Positions 7,619 through 15,514 of a DNA stretch of 15,677 nt are shown one piece after another (position 1 is the first letter of the stretch; the number at the start of each line of letters is the position of its first letter). A program made the translations under genes and the position numbers. The stretch is from positions 1-15,677 of the forward strand of contig DAIQOA010000101.1 in the NCBI GenBank assembly GCA_036788095.1, in the 5' to 3' direction. Below the pieces are notes generated by a model, which was not told the DNA's origin, did not search any database, and worked only from the letters and a program-made list of their open reading frames with translations. Origin of the DNA: Anaerohabitans sp036788095. Its GTDB lineage: Bacteria > Zhuqueibacterota > Zhuqueibacteria > Residuimicrobiales > Residuimicrobiaceae.

Positions 7619-9289
7619 ATGCATAGGAATTTTCCCGAGCAACGGCCGGCCTGGTTTTCGCACCGGCGCAAACAGCGCGGTGCGATGAGCCTTCTGCTGT
7701 TCTTTGTTGTGGACGCTTTCGCCGGCGGATCGATCACCGCCTATTCGTTCAGCGGCGATGTACTCAGCCGCTCCTTCCGGCTGTTTGCCGACGGCACGCC
7801 CGTGCCGGTGGTGGAGATCCCGGCCATGACCGCGGAAGAACGCCAACGGCTGGCCGATGCGTATGCGAAAATGCCCTCTTATTGCCATATCGATGATCCC
7901 GCCTGTATGCATCTGCATGTTGCCCATCTGGCTGCCGCCGGTGATGTGCAGATCGATATCCACTCGGTGGAGGAGATAACAGAGTGCCGCATCCACCCAC
8001 TGGAATGGAACATCCCATGCCTGATCCGGAACAAGGGACTGCACTTCAAAGCGGAACAAGGCCATCAGCCGCGCTATTACATGGTCCGCATCAATCGATT
8101 GCCGCCGTTGATGGTGGCGGTGGATCCGCTGGAACCGCATCTAAGCAAAGACGATCCTGCGGTGGTGGACGCGTCACCTTACTTGACCGATGCGAGCGGT
8201 TCGATCGATCAGACCGGCGGATTTCAACAGGCGTTTGTCGATATCAACGGAACCGGAAAAACTTTATACATTCCCCCCGGCGTCTATCTCGTGGATCAGC
8301 TCTGTATTCGCGCCGGCCATGATTTTACCATCTATCTCGCCCCAGGCTGTTTGTTAAAAGTCAAGTGCAGCACGAACGGCGAAAACATACATCGTCACGG
8401 TTTATGGTTAGACCAATGCCGCAATGTAACGATTTCCGGCCGGGGCGCCATCGATCATCAGGCCTATGAAAACTATGCGATCTACGGCAATAACTATCAG
8501 CACGGCATGATCGACTACTTTACCAGCAATCCGTTGTGTCCGTGGATCACGCAATCTCCTCTCTTTCTGAGCGAATGCCGGCGCATTCTGATAGAAGACA
8601 TCACGATTCGCAACGGCCGCAATTTCAACATCAACGCGCGCCAGTGCGATAGTTTGACCATCCGCAGAGTCAAGATTTTCACACCGCCGGCGTGTACGCC
8701 CGAGTACGCCGACGGCATCAACACCGGCAGCTGCCGGGACGTGTGGGTGGAGAACTGCTTGGTGGCCTGCAACGATGACTGCTTCGCTTCAGGCCACTAT
8801 TTCGCAACCTATGATTTTCGTTCCTCCGGAAATCATCAGGTCAACGGCCTGCTGGGTTGGAACATGCGAGCGAACGCCGTCCGTCTGGGTTTTTTCGCGG
8901 ATCATGACCAGGGCGATTTCACCTTCCGGAATTGCCATTTTCTCTCCATGCCCTTTGGAACCGTGTTGATTCACGGCTTACGGCCAAGAGCCGACGGCTC
9001 TCCCGCCCGCTATGGCGCCATTCGCTTAATCGATTGCTGTTTTGACAATGCAGAGCGGCTACGGTCGCTGTTTAATGTGGAACGGGCCGGCATCGACAGT
9101 CTCGAATTGAAAAATGTAACTTTTTTCGGTCTACCGAACCCAGCCGCCACCTGGCAGATAGAGGGCGATGCTGCGGCGCCGATTCGATCGCTGCGGCTGG
9201 AGAACGTAAGGGTGAACAATAACAGAGTAGAAAAGATCGATACGGCCCCCTCACGGGTACGCCAGGTGGAGAGCTGCGTGATCGAATGA
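7619..9289 (+). CDS. Secreted right-handed beta-helix glycoside hydrolase-like protein (GH28/GH49-like)
   Basis: This is a 556-aa protein. I prefer the start at 7619 (AAAGG, 9 nt upstream); an ATG at 7589 would add ten residues and lacks a spaced Shine-Dalgarno, and one at 7685 would begin at the hydrophobic core. The signal peptide has a long basic region (HRRKQRG), then SLLLFFVVDAFA. Residues about 35-180 look like the N-terminal beta-sandwich found before the helix in GH49-type enzymes. Residues 190-540 are a parallel beta-helix of repeated short strands. The putative active site is YADGIN (D365) and NDD (D386, D387), whose spacing of 21/22 matches the three catalytic Asp of GH28 polygalacturonases; NAVRLGF (R422) follows. 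The substrate may be pectin-like or another glycan; this cannot be settled by reading. Twenty Cys residues are unusual for an exported protein. The DUF3160 gene follows 82 bp downstream. Confidence 0.75.
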   Translation: MHRNFPEQRPAWFSHRRKQRGAMSLLLFFVVDAFAGGSITAYSFSGDVLSRSFRLFADGTPVPVVEIPAMTAEERQRLADAYAKMPSYCHIDDPACMHLHVAHLAAAGDVQIDIHSVEEITECRIHPLEWNIPCLIRNKGLHFKAEQGHQPRYYMVRINRLPPLMVAVDPLEPHLSKDDPAVVDASPYLTDASGSIDQTGGFQQAFVDINGTGKTLYIPPGVYLVDQLCIRAGHDFTIYLAPGCLLKVKCSTNGENIHRHGLWLDQCRNVTISGRGAIDHQAYENYAIYGNNYQHGMIDYFTSNPLCPWITQSPLFLSECRRILIEDITIRNGRNFNINARQCDSLTIRRVKIFTPPACTPEYADGINTGSCRDVWVENCLVACNDDCFASGHYFATYDFRSSGNHQVNGLLGWNMRANAVRLGFFADHDQGDFTFRNCHFLSMPFGTVLIHGLRPRADGSPARYGAIRLIDCCFDNAERLRSLFNVERAGIDSLELKNVTFFGLPNPAATWQIEGDAAAPIRSLRLENVRVNNNRVEKIDTAPSRVRQVESCVIE

Positions 9290-9371
9290 TCTTTGCGACG
9301 AGACGCGGCAAAGGCGCCGGCCGGCTGCACCGAGCTACAAGAGGGGCTGCCGTAATCTTGGAGAAAACTCG

Positions 9372-11909
9372 ATGAAACGAAAACTAGTGGCCACCCTGCT
9401 CTTTATATCCGCTGTCGCTTTCGGCCAGTCCGGAGATTTTGATCCGGCGGACTATCGACAATTTCTCGCGGCGACTGGCGCGCTGGACGCACAAGGGCTG
9501 CTGCATCGCTATCCGGCCGGCGCCTTCCAAACCGCTGCGCCCGGTTCCTGGGAGAACGCGCTGTACAGCGACAGTGTGGTCGCTCATCTCAAACTGACCT
9601 CCGGGGAAAAGGCGCTCATCCACCGCAACGGCTTTATGGTCAGCGAGCGGCTTTCCTATCCGACGTTCATGGCTGCGCTGGAGGACATTTATGTCAAGGA
9701 TCTGCCGCTTTTTATCAGCGCCGATGCGATCCTGCATGCGGTGCACAGTTCCTATGACGTCATCCTCAAACAGACCGAGGTGTACCTGCTTTTGCCTGAG
9801 CTGACCGCCTGCCTGTCCAAAATGCATGCAGCCTTGCCGCAGCTGGCGCAGCGATACGCGCAACAGCCGCAACTGATGCTGATGCTCCGGGATGTGGATC
9901 TCTATCTGTCCGTGGCCAGGCGCCTGCTGGACAACGAGACGGTTCCGCTCTATAAAGCCAATCAGCCTTCTTTTCGTGAGCTCTTGGCTCTGGTGGACGG
10001 AGAAACACCGGCCGCCTACAAACTTTTTTCAACCAAATCGCGCGACATCGATTTCAGCCAATTCCAGGTGCGCGGCCATTATCTGGACGAATACCGTCCG
10101 GAGCTGGCGCGTTATTTCAAAGCGGTCATGTGGCTGGGCAGGACTGAATTCTATCTGATTCCGCCGCAACAGCTCGACGATCCATACCCGTTTGCGGATA
10201 TTCAGCGGCAGATCATCGATGCCCTGCTATTGCAGGAGCTTGTCGATCTGTCAGGCGCCAGAGCGCATTATGATAAAGTCGATGAGGTGCTTACATTTTT
10301 TATCGGTGAGTGCGACAATGTGACGTTGCCGCATCTGGAGGAACTGAAAAGGAGCACCGGCATCGCGGCAGCGGATCAGCTGCTCGACAGTCTTGCCACA
10401 GCCGCTTTTCAAGACACGCTGGCGAAACGGCCGTTCGCCGGCCAGCGCATCAATTCGCAGATTCTCTGGTCTGATCCACTGAACCCGGACGCCGTCAAAC
10501 CGGCCGGCTCGTTTCTGCTGCTCGGCCAGCGTTTCATCATCGATTCCTACGTCACCGGCCAACTGGTCTTTGACAAGATCCTGCATGACGGCATTCGCGT
10601 CCCGCGCATGCTGCCCTCCACCCTGGACGTGCTGTTCGCGTTGGGCAACGACGCGGCCGGTCAGTTGCTGCAATCCGAACTGGAGCGCTTTCATTACGCG
10701 CCCAATCTGGCCGCGGTGCGCCGGCTGGTGGATGGCTATGATAACGCTTTTTGGCAAGGCTCGCTGTTCAACAGCTGGCTCTCCGCTATTCGCGGGCTGA
10801 ATCCGCCGGCGGATCGCAGCTCGTTGCCGGCAGTCATGCAGACCGCCGCCTGGTGGCAACGTCTGATGAACACCCAGTTGGGCTCGTGGGCCGAACTGCG
10901 CCATGACAACCTGCTCTATGCGAAACAATCCTACACCGCGGGTATTACCTGCTCTTTCCCCCGAGTCTACTTGGAACCGGCGCCTGAGATGTTTATCGCA
11001 CTGCGCGATATGGCCGAGGCGGGCGATAAAAAATTCAGCGCCTGGGGCCCTAGCAACGGGATCCCTTTTTATTTCAAGACATGCCGGGCTGTGTTCGATA
11101 CGCTCGCCGTCATCGCGCAGAGAGCAAAAAACGGAGAGCAACAGACCGAACAGGAGAAACGGTTTCTGCAGCGCGCTCTCTTCACCGAGTTCGGCTGCAA
11201 TCCGCGCAAATACGCCGGCTGGTACACACGATTGTATATCGAGTACGGCGAGAGCGATCCCATCTGGAAGCAGGACTATATCGTGGCGGATGTCCACACC
11301 TCGCCGACTGATGAGTACGGCGCCCCGGTCGGTTGGGTGCAGCACGTCGGCACCGGTCCCATCAACCTGGGTGTGATGGTGTTGCCGCAGAACGGGCAAG
11401 AGGTCGCGTTCGCCGGTCCCATGATGAGCTATTACGAACACCTGGCCACTAATTTCAACCGGCTGACCGATGAGGAGTGGACCCTGCTCTACCATATGGC
11501 GCCGTCGTTGCGTCCGGATTTCTGCAACGTCTATCTGGCGGATGCGGCCGGCCAGGGCTACGAGGCAGGCAGAGTTCTGATCACCGGAGTGCAGCCGCGG
11601 AGCAAAGAGCACCAGTCTCCGCAGACCCAGGTTCTGGTTTGCAATTATCCCAATCCCTTTAACGCGACGACGCTGATCCACATCGTGCTGCCCAATGGAA
11701 TCAAAACAGGCAATGGCCGGCTGTCCATCTTTGACCGCAGCGGCCGCGAGGTTTGCGCGCTGTTCAGCGGTACGGTGAGTGGAGGTCATTATCTAGCGCG
11801 GTGGGACGGCTGTGATCAGAGCGGCGGTCCGGCGGCCAGCGGGATTTATTTCTACCGTTTCAGCATGGGTGATTATAAAGCTCAGGGCAAGATGAGCCTG
11901 GTGCGCTAG
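9372..11909 (+). CDS. Secreted DUF3160 protein with C-terminal sorting (FlgD/T9SS-like) domain
   Basis: This 845-aa protein has a clear signal peptide (MKRKLVATLLFISAVAFG, cleavage probably before Q19) and a start supported by GGAG 8 nt upstream. Residues about 60-720 match my recollection of DUF3160, a family of unknown function in environmental bacteria and archaea; recognisable stretches are SYPTFMAALEDIYVKDLPLF and FISADAILHAVHSSYD (early), and FYFKTCRAVFDTL and YGAPVGWVQHVGTGPINLGV (late). Residues 754-845 form a separate C-terminal beta-sandwich: NYPNPFN (758-764), LSIFDRSGREV, ARWDG and SGIYFYRF, typical of FlgD-Ig/type A sorting domains used for secretion or surface attachment. No catalytic motif is recognisable. 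It lies 82 bp after the beta-helix gene and may be cotranscribed with it. It converges on the GH36-like gene. Confidence 0.85.
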   Translation: MKRKLVATLLFISAVAFGQSGDFDPADYRQFLAATGALDAQGLLHRYPAGAFQTAAPGSWENALYSDSVVAHLKLTSGEKALIHRNGFMVSERLSYPTFMAALEDIYVKDLPLFISADAILHAVHSSYDVILKQTEVYLLLPELTACLSKMHAALPQLAQRYAQQPQLMLMLRDVDLYLSVARRLLDNETVPLYKANQPSFRELLALVDGETPAAYKLFSTKSRDIDFSQFQVRGHYLDEYRPELARYFKAVMWLGRTEFYLIPPQQLDDPYPFADIQRQIIDALLLQELVDLSGARAHYDKVDEVLTFFIGECDNVTLPHLEELKRSTGIAAADQLLDSLATAAFQDTLAKRPFAGQRINSQILWSDPLNPDAVKPAGSFLLLGQRFIIDSYVTGQLVFDKILHDGIRVPRMLPSTLDVLFALGNDAAGQLLQSELERFHYAPNLAAVRRLVDGYDNAFWQGSLFNSWLSAIRGLNPPADRSSLPAVMQTAAWWQRLMNTQLGSWAELRHDNLLYAKQSYTAGITCSFPRVYLEPAPEMFIALRDMAEAGDKKFSAWGPSNGIPFYFKTCRAVFDTLAVIAQRAKNGEQQTEQEKRFLQRALFTEFGCNPRKYAGWYTRLYIEYGESDPIWKQDYIVADVHTSPTDEYGAPVGWVQHVGTGPINLGVMVLPQNGQEVAFAGPMMSYYEHLATNFNRLTDEEWTLLYHMAPSLRPDFCNVYLADAAGQGYEAGRVLITGVQPRSKEHQSPQTQVLVCNYPNPFNATTLIHIVLPNGIKTGNGRLSIFDRSGREVCALFSGTVSGGHYLARWDGCDQSGGPAASGIYFYRFSMGDYKAQGKMSLVR

Positions 11910-11968
11910 CATTCATTCACTGAGATTCGCTAGAACATTATTTTTCCAGGGATTCAGTGCCGGCGAGG
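11910..11968. other. Short convergent intergenic region, no clear terminator
   Basis: The 59 bp between the two convergent stops holds only a weak inverted repeat, CACTGA (11918-11923) and TCAGTG (11954-11959), with a 30-nt loop. No stem followed by a T-run is seen on either strand. Confidence 0.3.
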
Positions 11969-14002
11969 TCATGGGCTGGGGACGGTTTTCCCGACCAGGA
12001 TGATCTGCGACAATTGCCCTTTGCGGAGGACAAGTTCGACTCCGTTGGTCGCGGGTTTGCCGGCGCGGCGCCATTCACCGGCCTCGTTTGTCAGCGAGAC
12101 TTTATAGATTCCCGTGTCTTTCAATCCGGGAAGACCAAGCACCACTTTAATTTCCTCGTCGGCGTTCCAGCGAAAGAGGAGGGCGGCGGCGCGATCCCCT
12201 GCACGGCTGTAATACACAATGCCGCACCAGGCTCTGCCCTCGGTTGGATAAATCACATCGTATAGCTGATCGGCCTTGAGGATGTTTATCTTGCGATAAT
12301 TTTCAACCTCCTGCAGAATGATCCGCTGCTCAGCGGCAGCCACTTTGGTCAAATCCGCCGAAATACCCCACGTTCCGATCATGGCGCTGCGGCAATAGAG
12401 CCGCAGGCTCTCTGGATCATGAATTTCATCGATGCGATTGGTCCAGCGTTGCACTTTGTAGGGCGCGAGAAAGTCCACGGCGCCCAAAGCCTCCGCGATG
12501 TTGGAGCGACTGTGCTTCAACCCGTTGGCGCTGCCGTCGCGGATCCAGTGCGACTGGCTGATGGCATCGGTAAAGCCGTTGATCATACGGCCGCCGCTCA
12601 TGCAATTTTCGATGGATAAATCCGGAAAGGCGAGGCGGACCGCTGCCAGGCTGGTTTGCAAAGCGGCGATGTTTTTCATCTTTCCCGCCCGCGTGCCGTC
12701 GCCGAGAAACTCTTGATCGTATTTCCACCAATTCATCCCATAGTCCTCCACCAGCCGACGGACGTGGCCGGTCAGCCGGGAGGAGAAATCACATCCCGCC
12801 AGATCAAGGGCCCAGGCCTGCATGAATTCGCGATAAAATCCCGGTTGATCGATATAGTCCGGCCGTTCATCCGCACCCACGCTTTCCAGCCAGGGACAGC
12901 TCCACAAGCCGACGAGGATGTTCCATTGTTTCAGTTTGCGCAGCTCCTGCTCAAATTCGCCCGCGGCGAACTTTTCCCGGGAAGGCGTCCAGTCCCCGGT
13001 CCGTTCGTACCAGCCCGCATCCACGACAAACGCATCAAAGCCATAGGGCGTCAAGGCGGCGATCTGATTTTTTAGAAACGCCGCGCTCAGGGCAAAGCGC
13101 ACCGAGTACCAGTGATTATAGATCAGGGGGAAGAACGGAGTGGGTATGGTATAACGTACTCGCGCAGCCTGGTCGCGAACAGCCAGCCAGCGGCTACGCA
13201 TCTCTCTTTCCGCGCCGGTGGCCACTGGGATCAGCGAGAGCGTCGGCCCGGTTATCTTTTCATCCGGCGCCAAAGTGAGTTGGGTCTCTTCTTCAGGCAA
13301 AAACAGGCGAAACGCAGTCTGTTCCCTGCCGGCGGACCATTCCGCGCGCCAGCCGCCGCTCCAGTCCAAGCTGAAATAGCAGCGGCCGCGCTCTGTTTGC
13401 AGATACCAGAAGGGGAGCTGTCCGGTAAACGGGGCGCCGCGCGCCGGCCGCTCCTGCCGGTCGGAACTGTAGGTGCGGGAAAAGTAAACCACCGGCTCTT
13501 TTCCCAGATGATCCTGACGGGGCTCGTAGGTCAACGCCTGCCAGCCGTGCACGACGCCGCCCGGAATCCAGTCAGCCGCCCACACAGGAAACCAGCGGAT
13601 GGATCGCTGTTGCCCATGGTTGATCAATTCCATCGACAGGCGAATCAGCTCCATATTTTTGAACAGAGCGACGTGCCAGATGATCTCGAGATCGCCCGCT
13701 CGGCGAGAGGCGTAGGCCCGCTGCAAGAGTGAATCTTCGTTCAACCACCAATACACGGGAGGGTCGCTCTCCGGCCAAGGCCCATCCGGCGGAATGGCTC
13801 CCGGCGCTTCCGTCTGATGCAGCACGGGTCCCGCGGCTGAGGTGATTTCGCGGATAAACGGTCTGTTCCGGCTGTCTACGGCCAGATGCACGCTCAGCCG
13901 GTCGTTGCTCAGGATCAGGCTTTGCGTTTGCGCCTCTGCTCGAATACAGCTCATGAGCCAGACCGCTGCCGCCATTCGACGGATCGCAGGACGTACTTTC
14001 AT
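11969..14002 (-). CDS. Secreted GH36-like glycoside hydrolase (alpha-galactosidase family, clan GH-D)
   Basis: This 677-aa protein has the layout of GH36: an N-terminal beta-supersandwich (about 25-280), a (beta/alpha)8 barrel (about 290-570) and a C-terminal beta domain. GH36 enzymes hydrolyse alpha-galactosides with retention. Key sites seen are FVVDAGWY (D328), a family-like substrate loop; WWKYDQEF with D429 in the nucleophile position (usually KWD in GH36); IENCMSGGRM (E465-M473); and WIRDGSA with D489 as candidate acid/base. The nucleophile motif differs somewhat from classical alpha-galactosidases, so specificity is open. The signal peptide (cleavage after AEA, residue 24) places it outside the cytoplasm. 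Its ATG overlaps the stop of the epimerase gene (ATGA), with no good Shine-Dalgarno of its own, indicating translational coupling and a shared transcript. Confidence 0.8.
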   Translation of the reverse strand: MKVRPAIRRMAAAVWLMSCIRAEAQTQSLILSNDRLSVHLAVDSRNRPFIREITSAAGPVLHQTEAPGAIPPDGPWPESDPPVYWWLNEDSLLQRAYASRRAGDLEIIWHVALFKNMELIRLSMELINHGQQRSIRWFPVWAADWIPGGVVHGWQALTYEPRQDHLGKEPVVYFSRTYSSDRQERPARGAPFTGQLPFWYLQTERGRCYFSLDWSGGWRAEWSAGREQTAFRLFLPEEETQLTLAPDEKITGPTLSLIPVATGAEREMRSRWLAVRDQAARVRYTIPTPFFPLIYNHWYSVRFALSAAFLKNQIAALTPYGFDAFVVDAGWYERTGDWTPSREKFAAGEFEQELRKLKQWNILVGLWSCPWLESVGADERPDYIDQPGFYREFMQAWALDLAGCDFSSRLTGHVRRLVEDYGMNWWKYDQEFLGDGTRAGKMKNIAALQTSLAAVRLAFPDLSIENCMSGGRMINGFTDAISQSHWIRDGSANGLKHSRSNIAEALGAVDFLAPYKVQRWTNRIDEIHDPESLRLYCRSAMIGTWGISADLTKVAAAEQRIILQEVENYRKINILKADQLYDVIYPTEGRAWCGIVYYSRAGDRAAALLFRWNADEEIKVVLGLPGLKDTGIYKVSLTNEAGEWRRAGKPATNGVELVLRKGQLSQIILVGKTVPSP

Positions 14003-15192
14003 GAGGGATTCTCACTTTTGGCCGTGGGACTCGCTTGGGTCTGCAACAGGCGCCAGCAATACCATTGCATGCGCGGCAGATGGAAAAAGCTCTTCCACAG
14101 ATTGCCTTTCAACGCTACCGAGATGCGGCCGTCGCGGTGCAGATACCCATACCATTCGCCGTGCTCGGGATCGAGGAAATGGGCATCACTCCACTCCTGC
14201 ACCTGCTGGTGCCATTGGCGATATTTTTCTTCGCCGGTCAGCGTATAGGCCAGCAGCGTGGCGATCGCGGCTTCGTTGTGCGGCCACCAGAACTTCATGT
14301 CGTGCCAGTATTCCTGCACCGGTTTATGATAGAGATCGCGATAATAGAGAATGCCTCCGTATTCCGCATCCCAGCCGCGCTCCCACATATAGTCCAACAT
14401 GTCGCAGCCCAGCCGGATGAGTGCAGCGTCGTTGCGAAACCGTCCCTCATGCAGGATGAACCAGGCGCCTTCGATGGCATGGCCAGGGGTCAGCGTGCGG
14501 CCGTCGAAATGATCGACGATCTCACCATTGGGGGCCACGCTTTCCATCACCGCCCGCAGGTCCGGTTTGACGAACCAGCGCTGAATTTCATCGATGCAGC
14601 GGTCGATCCAGTTATTCACCGAAGCGTCGCCCAGATTCAGCCGCAGTTCTTGCGCGGTGACGATGGTGATCATGCGTGGGCTGAGACCGATCATGGGCCG
14701 GGTTTCGGTGAATTTGGCGGGCATGAGGCCGGGGGTGAAATTCCAGCGGGTGAACAGATCGAACAGTTCTTTGGCCCGGGCCGCCGACCGGTCGTCCCCT
14801 GTGGCCTTGGCATAGGCGGCATGGGCGATGGCGGCGAAGGATTCGCTGAACGCGTAGCGCCGTTTGCGCAGCGGCCGGCCGTCACGGGTGACCTGGAAGA
14901 ACATCCGGCCGTCAGAGTCAAAACAGTGCCGCTCGATAAAGTCCAGCCCCTTCTTCGCCCAATCCAGCCATTCGCTCCGTTGTTCAAGGGTGTTATAGAG
15001 CGTGAGCAGCATCCAACTCATCCGGCCTTGTGCCCAGACGCTTTTGTCGCTGTCGATCAGAGAGCCGTCGCGGTCAAAACAATGGAGAAATCCGCCGTGC
15101 TCGATATCGATGCTGCGGGGAAACCAGAATTTCACCGTGTTCTCCAGCAGATCGGCGCGATACTTATATAGCCATGGGTCTTGTGGTCTCAT
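13999..15192 (-). CDS. N-acylglucosamine 2-epimerase (AGE/RnBP) family protein
   Basis: This 397-aa cytoplasmic protein (no signal peptide) belongs to the AGE family, (alpha/alpha)6-barrel enzymes that epimerise sugars at C2, for example GlcNAc/ManNAc or disaccharides such as cellobiose and mannobiose. Length is normal for the family. Family residues align by spacing: R57 in WAQGRMSW (R60 of the mammalian enzyme), H238 and E241 in TPGHAIEGAW, E307 in WWPHNEAA, and H371 in SFFHLPRM. The start has GAGGAG only 4 nt upstream. Its stop overlaps the GH36-like ATG, making a two-gene operon. If the partner removes alpha-galactose, a mannobiose-type 2-epimerase in galactomannan use is possible; an amino-sugar or other monosaccharide epimerase is equally possible. 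I cannot decide substrate from sequence alone. Confidence 0.85.
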   Translation of the reverse strand: MRPQDPWLYKYRADLLENTVKFWFPRSIDIEHGGFLHCFDRDGSLIDSDKSVWAQGRMSWMLLTLYNTLEQRSEWLDWAKKGLDFIERHCFDSDGRMFFQVTRDGRPLRKRRYAFSESFAAIAHAAYAKATGDDRSAARAKELFDLFTRWNFTPGLMPAKFTETRPMIGLSPRMITIVTAQELRLNLGDASVNNWIDRCIDEIQRWFVKPDLRAVMESVAPNGEIVDHFDGRTLTPGHAIEGAWFILHEGRFRNDAALIRLGCDMLDYMWERGWDAEYGGILYYRDLYHKPVQEYWHDMKFWWPHNEAAIATLLAYTLTGEEKYRQWHQQVQEWSDAHFLDPEHGEWYGYLHRDGRISVALKGNLWKSFFHLPRMQWYCWRLLQTQASPTAKSENPS

Positions 15193-15239
15193 CGGGCTCC
15201 TCGCTTAAAGGGAAGGCGTTGAGGGTGCAGCCGCAGGAT

Positions 15240-15260
15240 TAATCATGTGGCCATTGATTA
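15240..15260. promoter_or_regulatory. Inverted repeat upstream of the epimerase operon
   Basis: TAATCA (15240-15245) and TGATTA (15255-15260) form a 6-bp-arm inverted repeat with a 9-bp spacer, about 50 bp before the epimerase start. The position suits an operator or leader structure. Function is inferred from symmetry and place only. Confidence 0.3.
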
Positions 15261-15349
15261 TGGCAATGCCCTACTGTTCTTGTCGACTGGATCTGCAAAA
15301 ATGGAGCATCGCCGTGAGTGTATCCCATAAATGGCCGGCAGAATAATAT

Positions 15350-15379
15350 GCAAACCGGCGCAAACGGATGCAAGGGAAA
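15350..15379. repeat. Three degenerate 10-bp direct repeats in the divergent region
   Basis: GCAAACCGGC, GCAAACGGAT and GCAAGGGAAA lie head to tail with an exact 10-bp period, so the GCAA cores face the same side of the helix. They sit between the epimerase operon and the small membrane gene, about 55 bp upstream of the latter's -35 box. This could be a binding array for a direct-repeat activator; chance similarity is not excluded. The remainder of 15193-15514 holds no gene. Confidence 0.3.
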
Positions 15380-15432
15380 TTATTCTTTGTGTTTTTTGCT
15401 GAGAGGGGATCTTATTCCGGATCGTTTTTTAC

Positions 15433-15461
15433 TTGCATGGAATAGCAGGACGGATTATATT
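15433..15461 (+). promoter_or_regulatory. Strong sigma70-type promoter for the small membrane protein
   Basis: TTGCAT at 15433-15438 is followed by exactly 17 bp and TATATT at 15456-15461. Both hexamers are close to consensus and the ATG lies 53 bp downstream with a good Shine-Dalgarno, which makes this the best promoter candidate in the window. Confidence 0.6.
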
Positions 15462-15514
15462 TATTTTATGGATTCCTTATCCATTGGACGAGAATAACCA
15501 GGAGGGATCATCGC

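Noticed and set aside
10251..11789. Long open frame (512 codons) on the minus strand inside the DUF3160 gene
   Set aside because: It is antisense to a clearly recognised protein, is rich in Arg/Gln/Gly low-information sequence and has no recognisable domain; a shadow frame in GC-rich DNA.
11918..11959. CACTGA/TCAGTG inverted repeat between convergent genes as a bidirectional terminator
   Set aside because: Only 6-bp arms with a 30-nt loop, and no U-run after either side of the stem.
14035..15171. Open frame of 378 codons on the plus strand opposite the epimerase gene
   Set aside because: The minus-strand frame has conserved AGE residues and a Shine-Dalgarno; this one has neither family signal nor ribosome binding site.
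15408..15430. GATC-containing hairpin followed by a T-run as a terminator
   Set aside because: The stem is only about 4 bp and no gene on the plus strand ends just before it.
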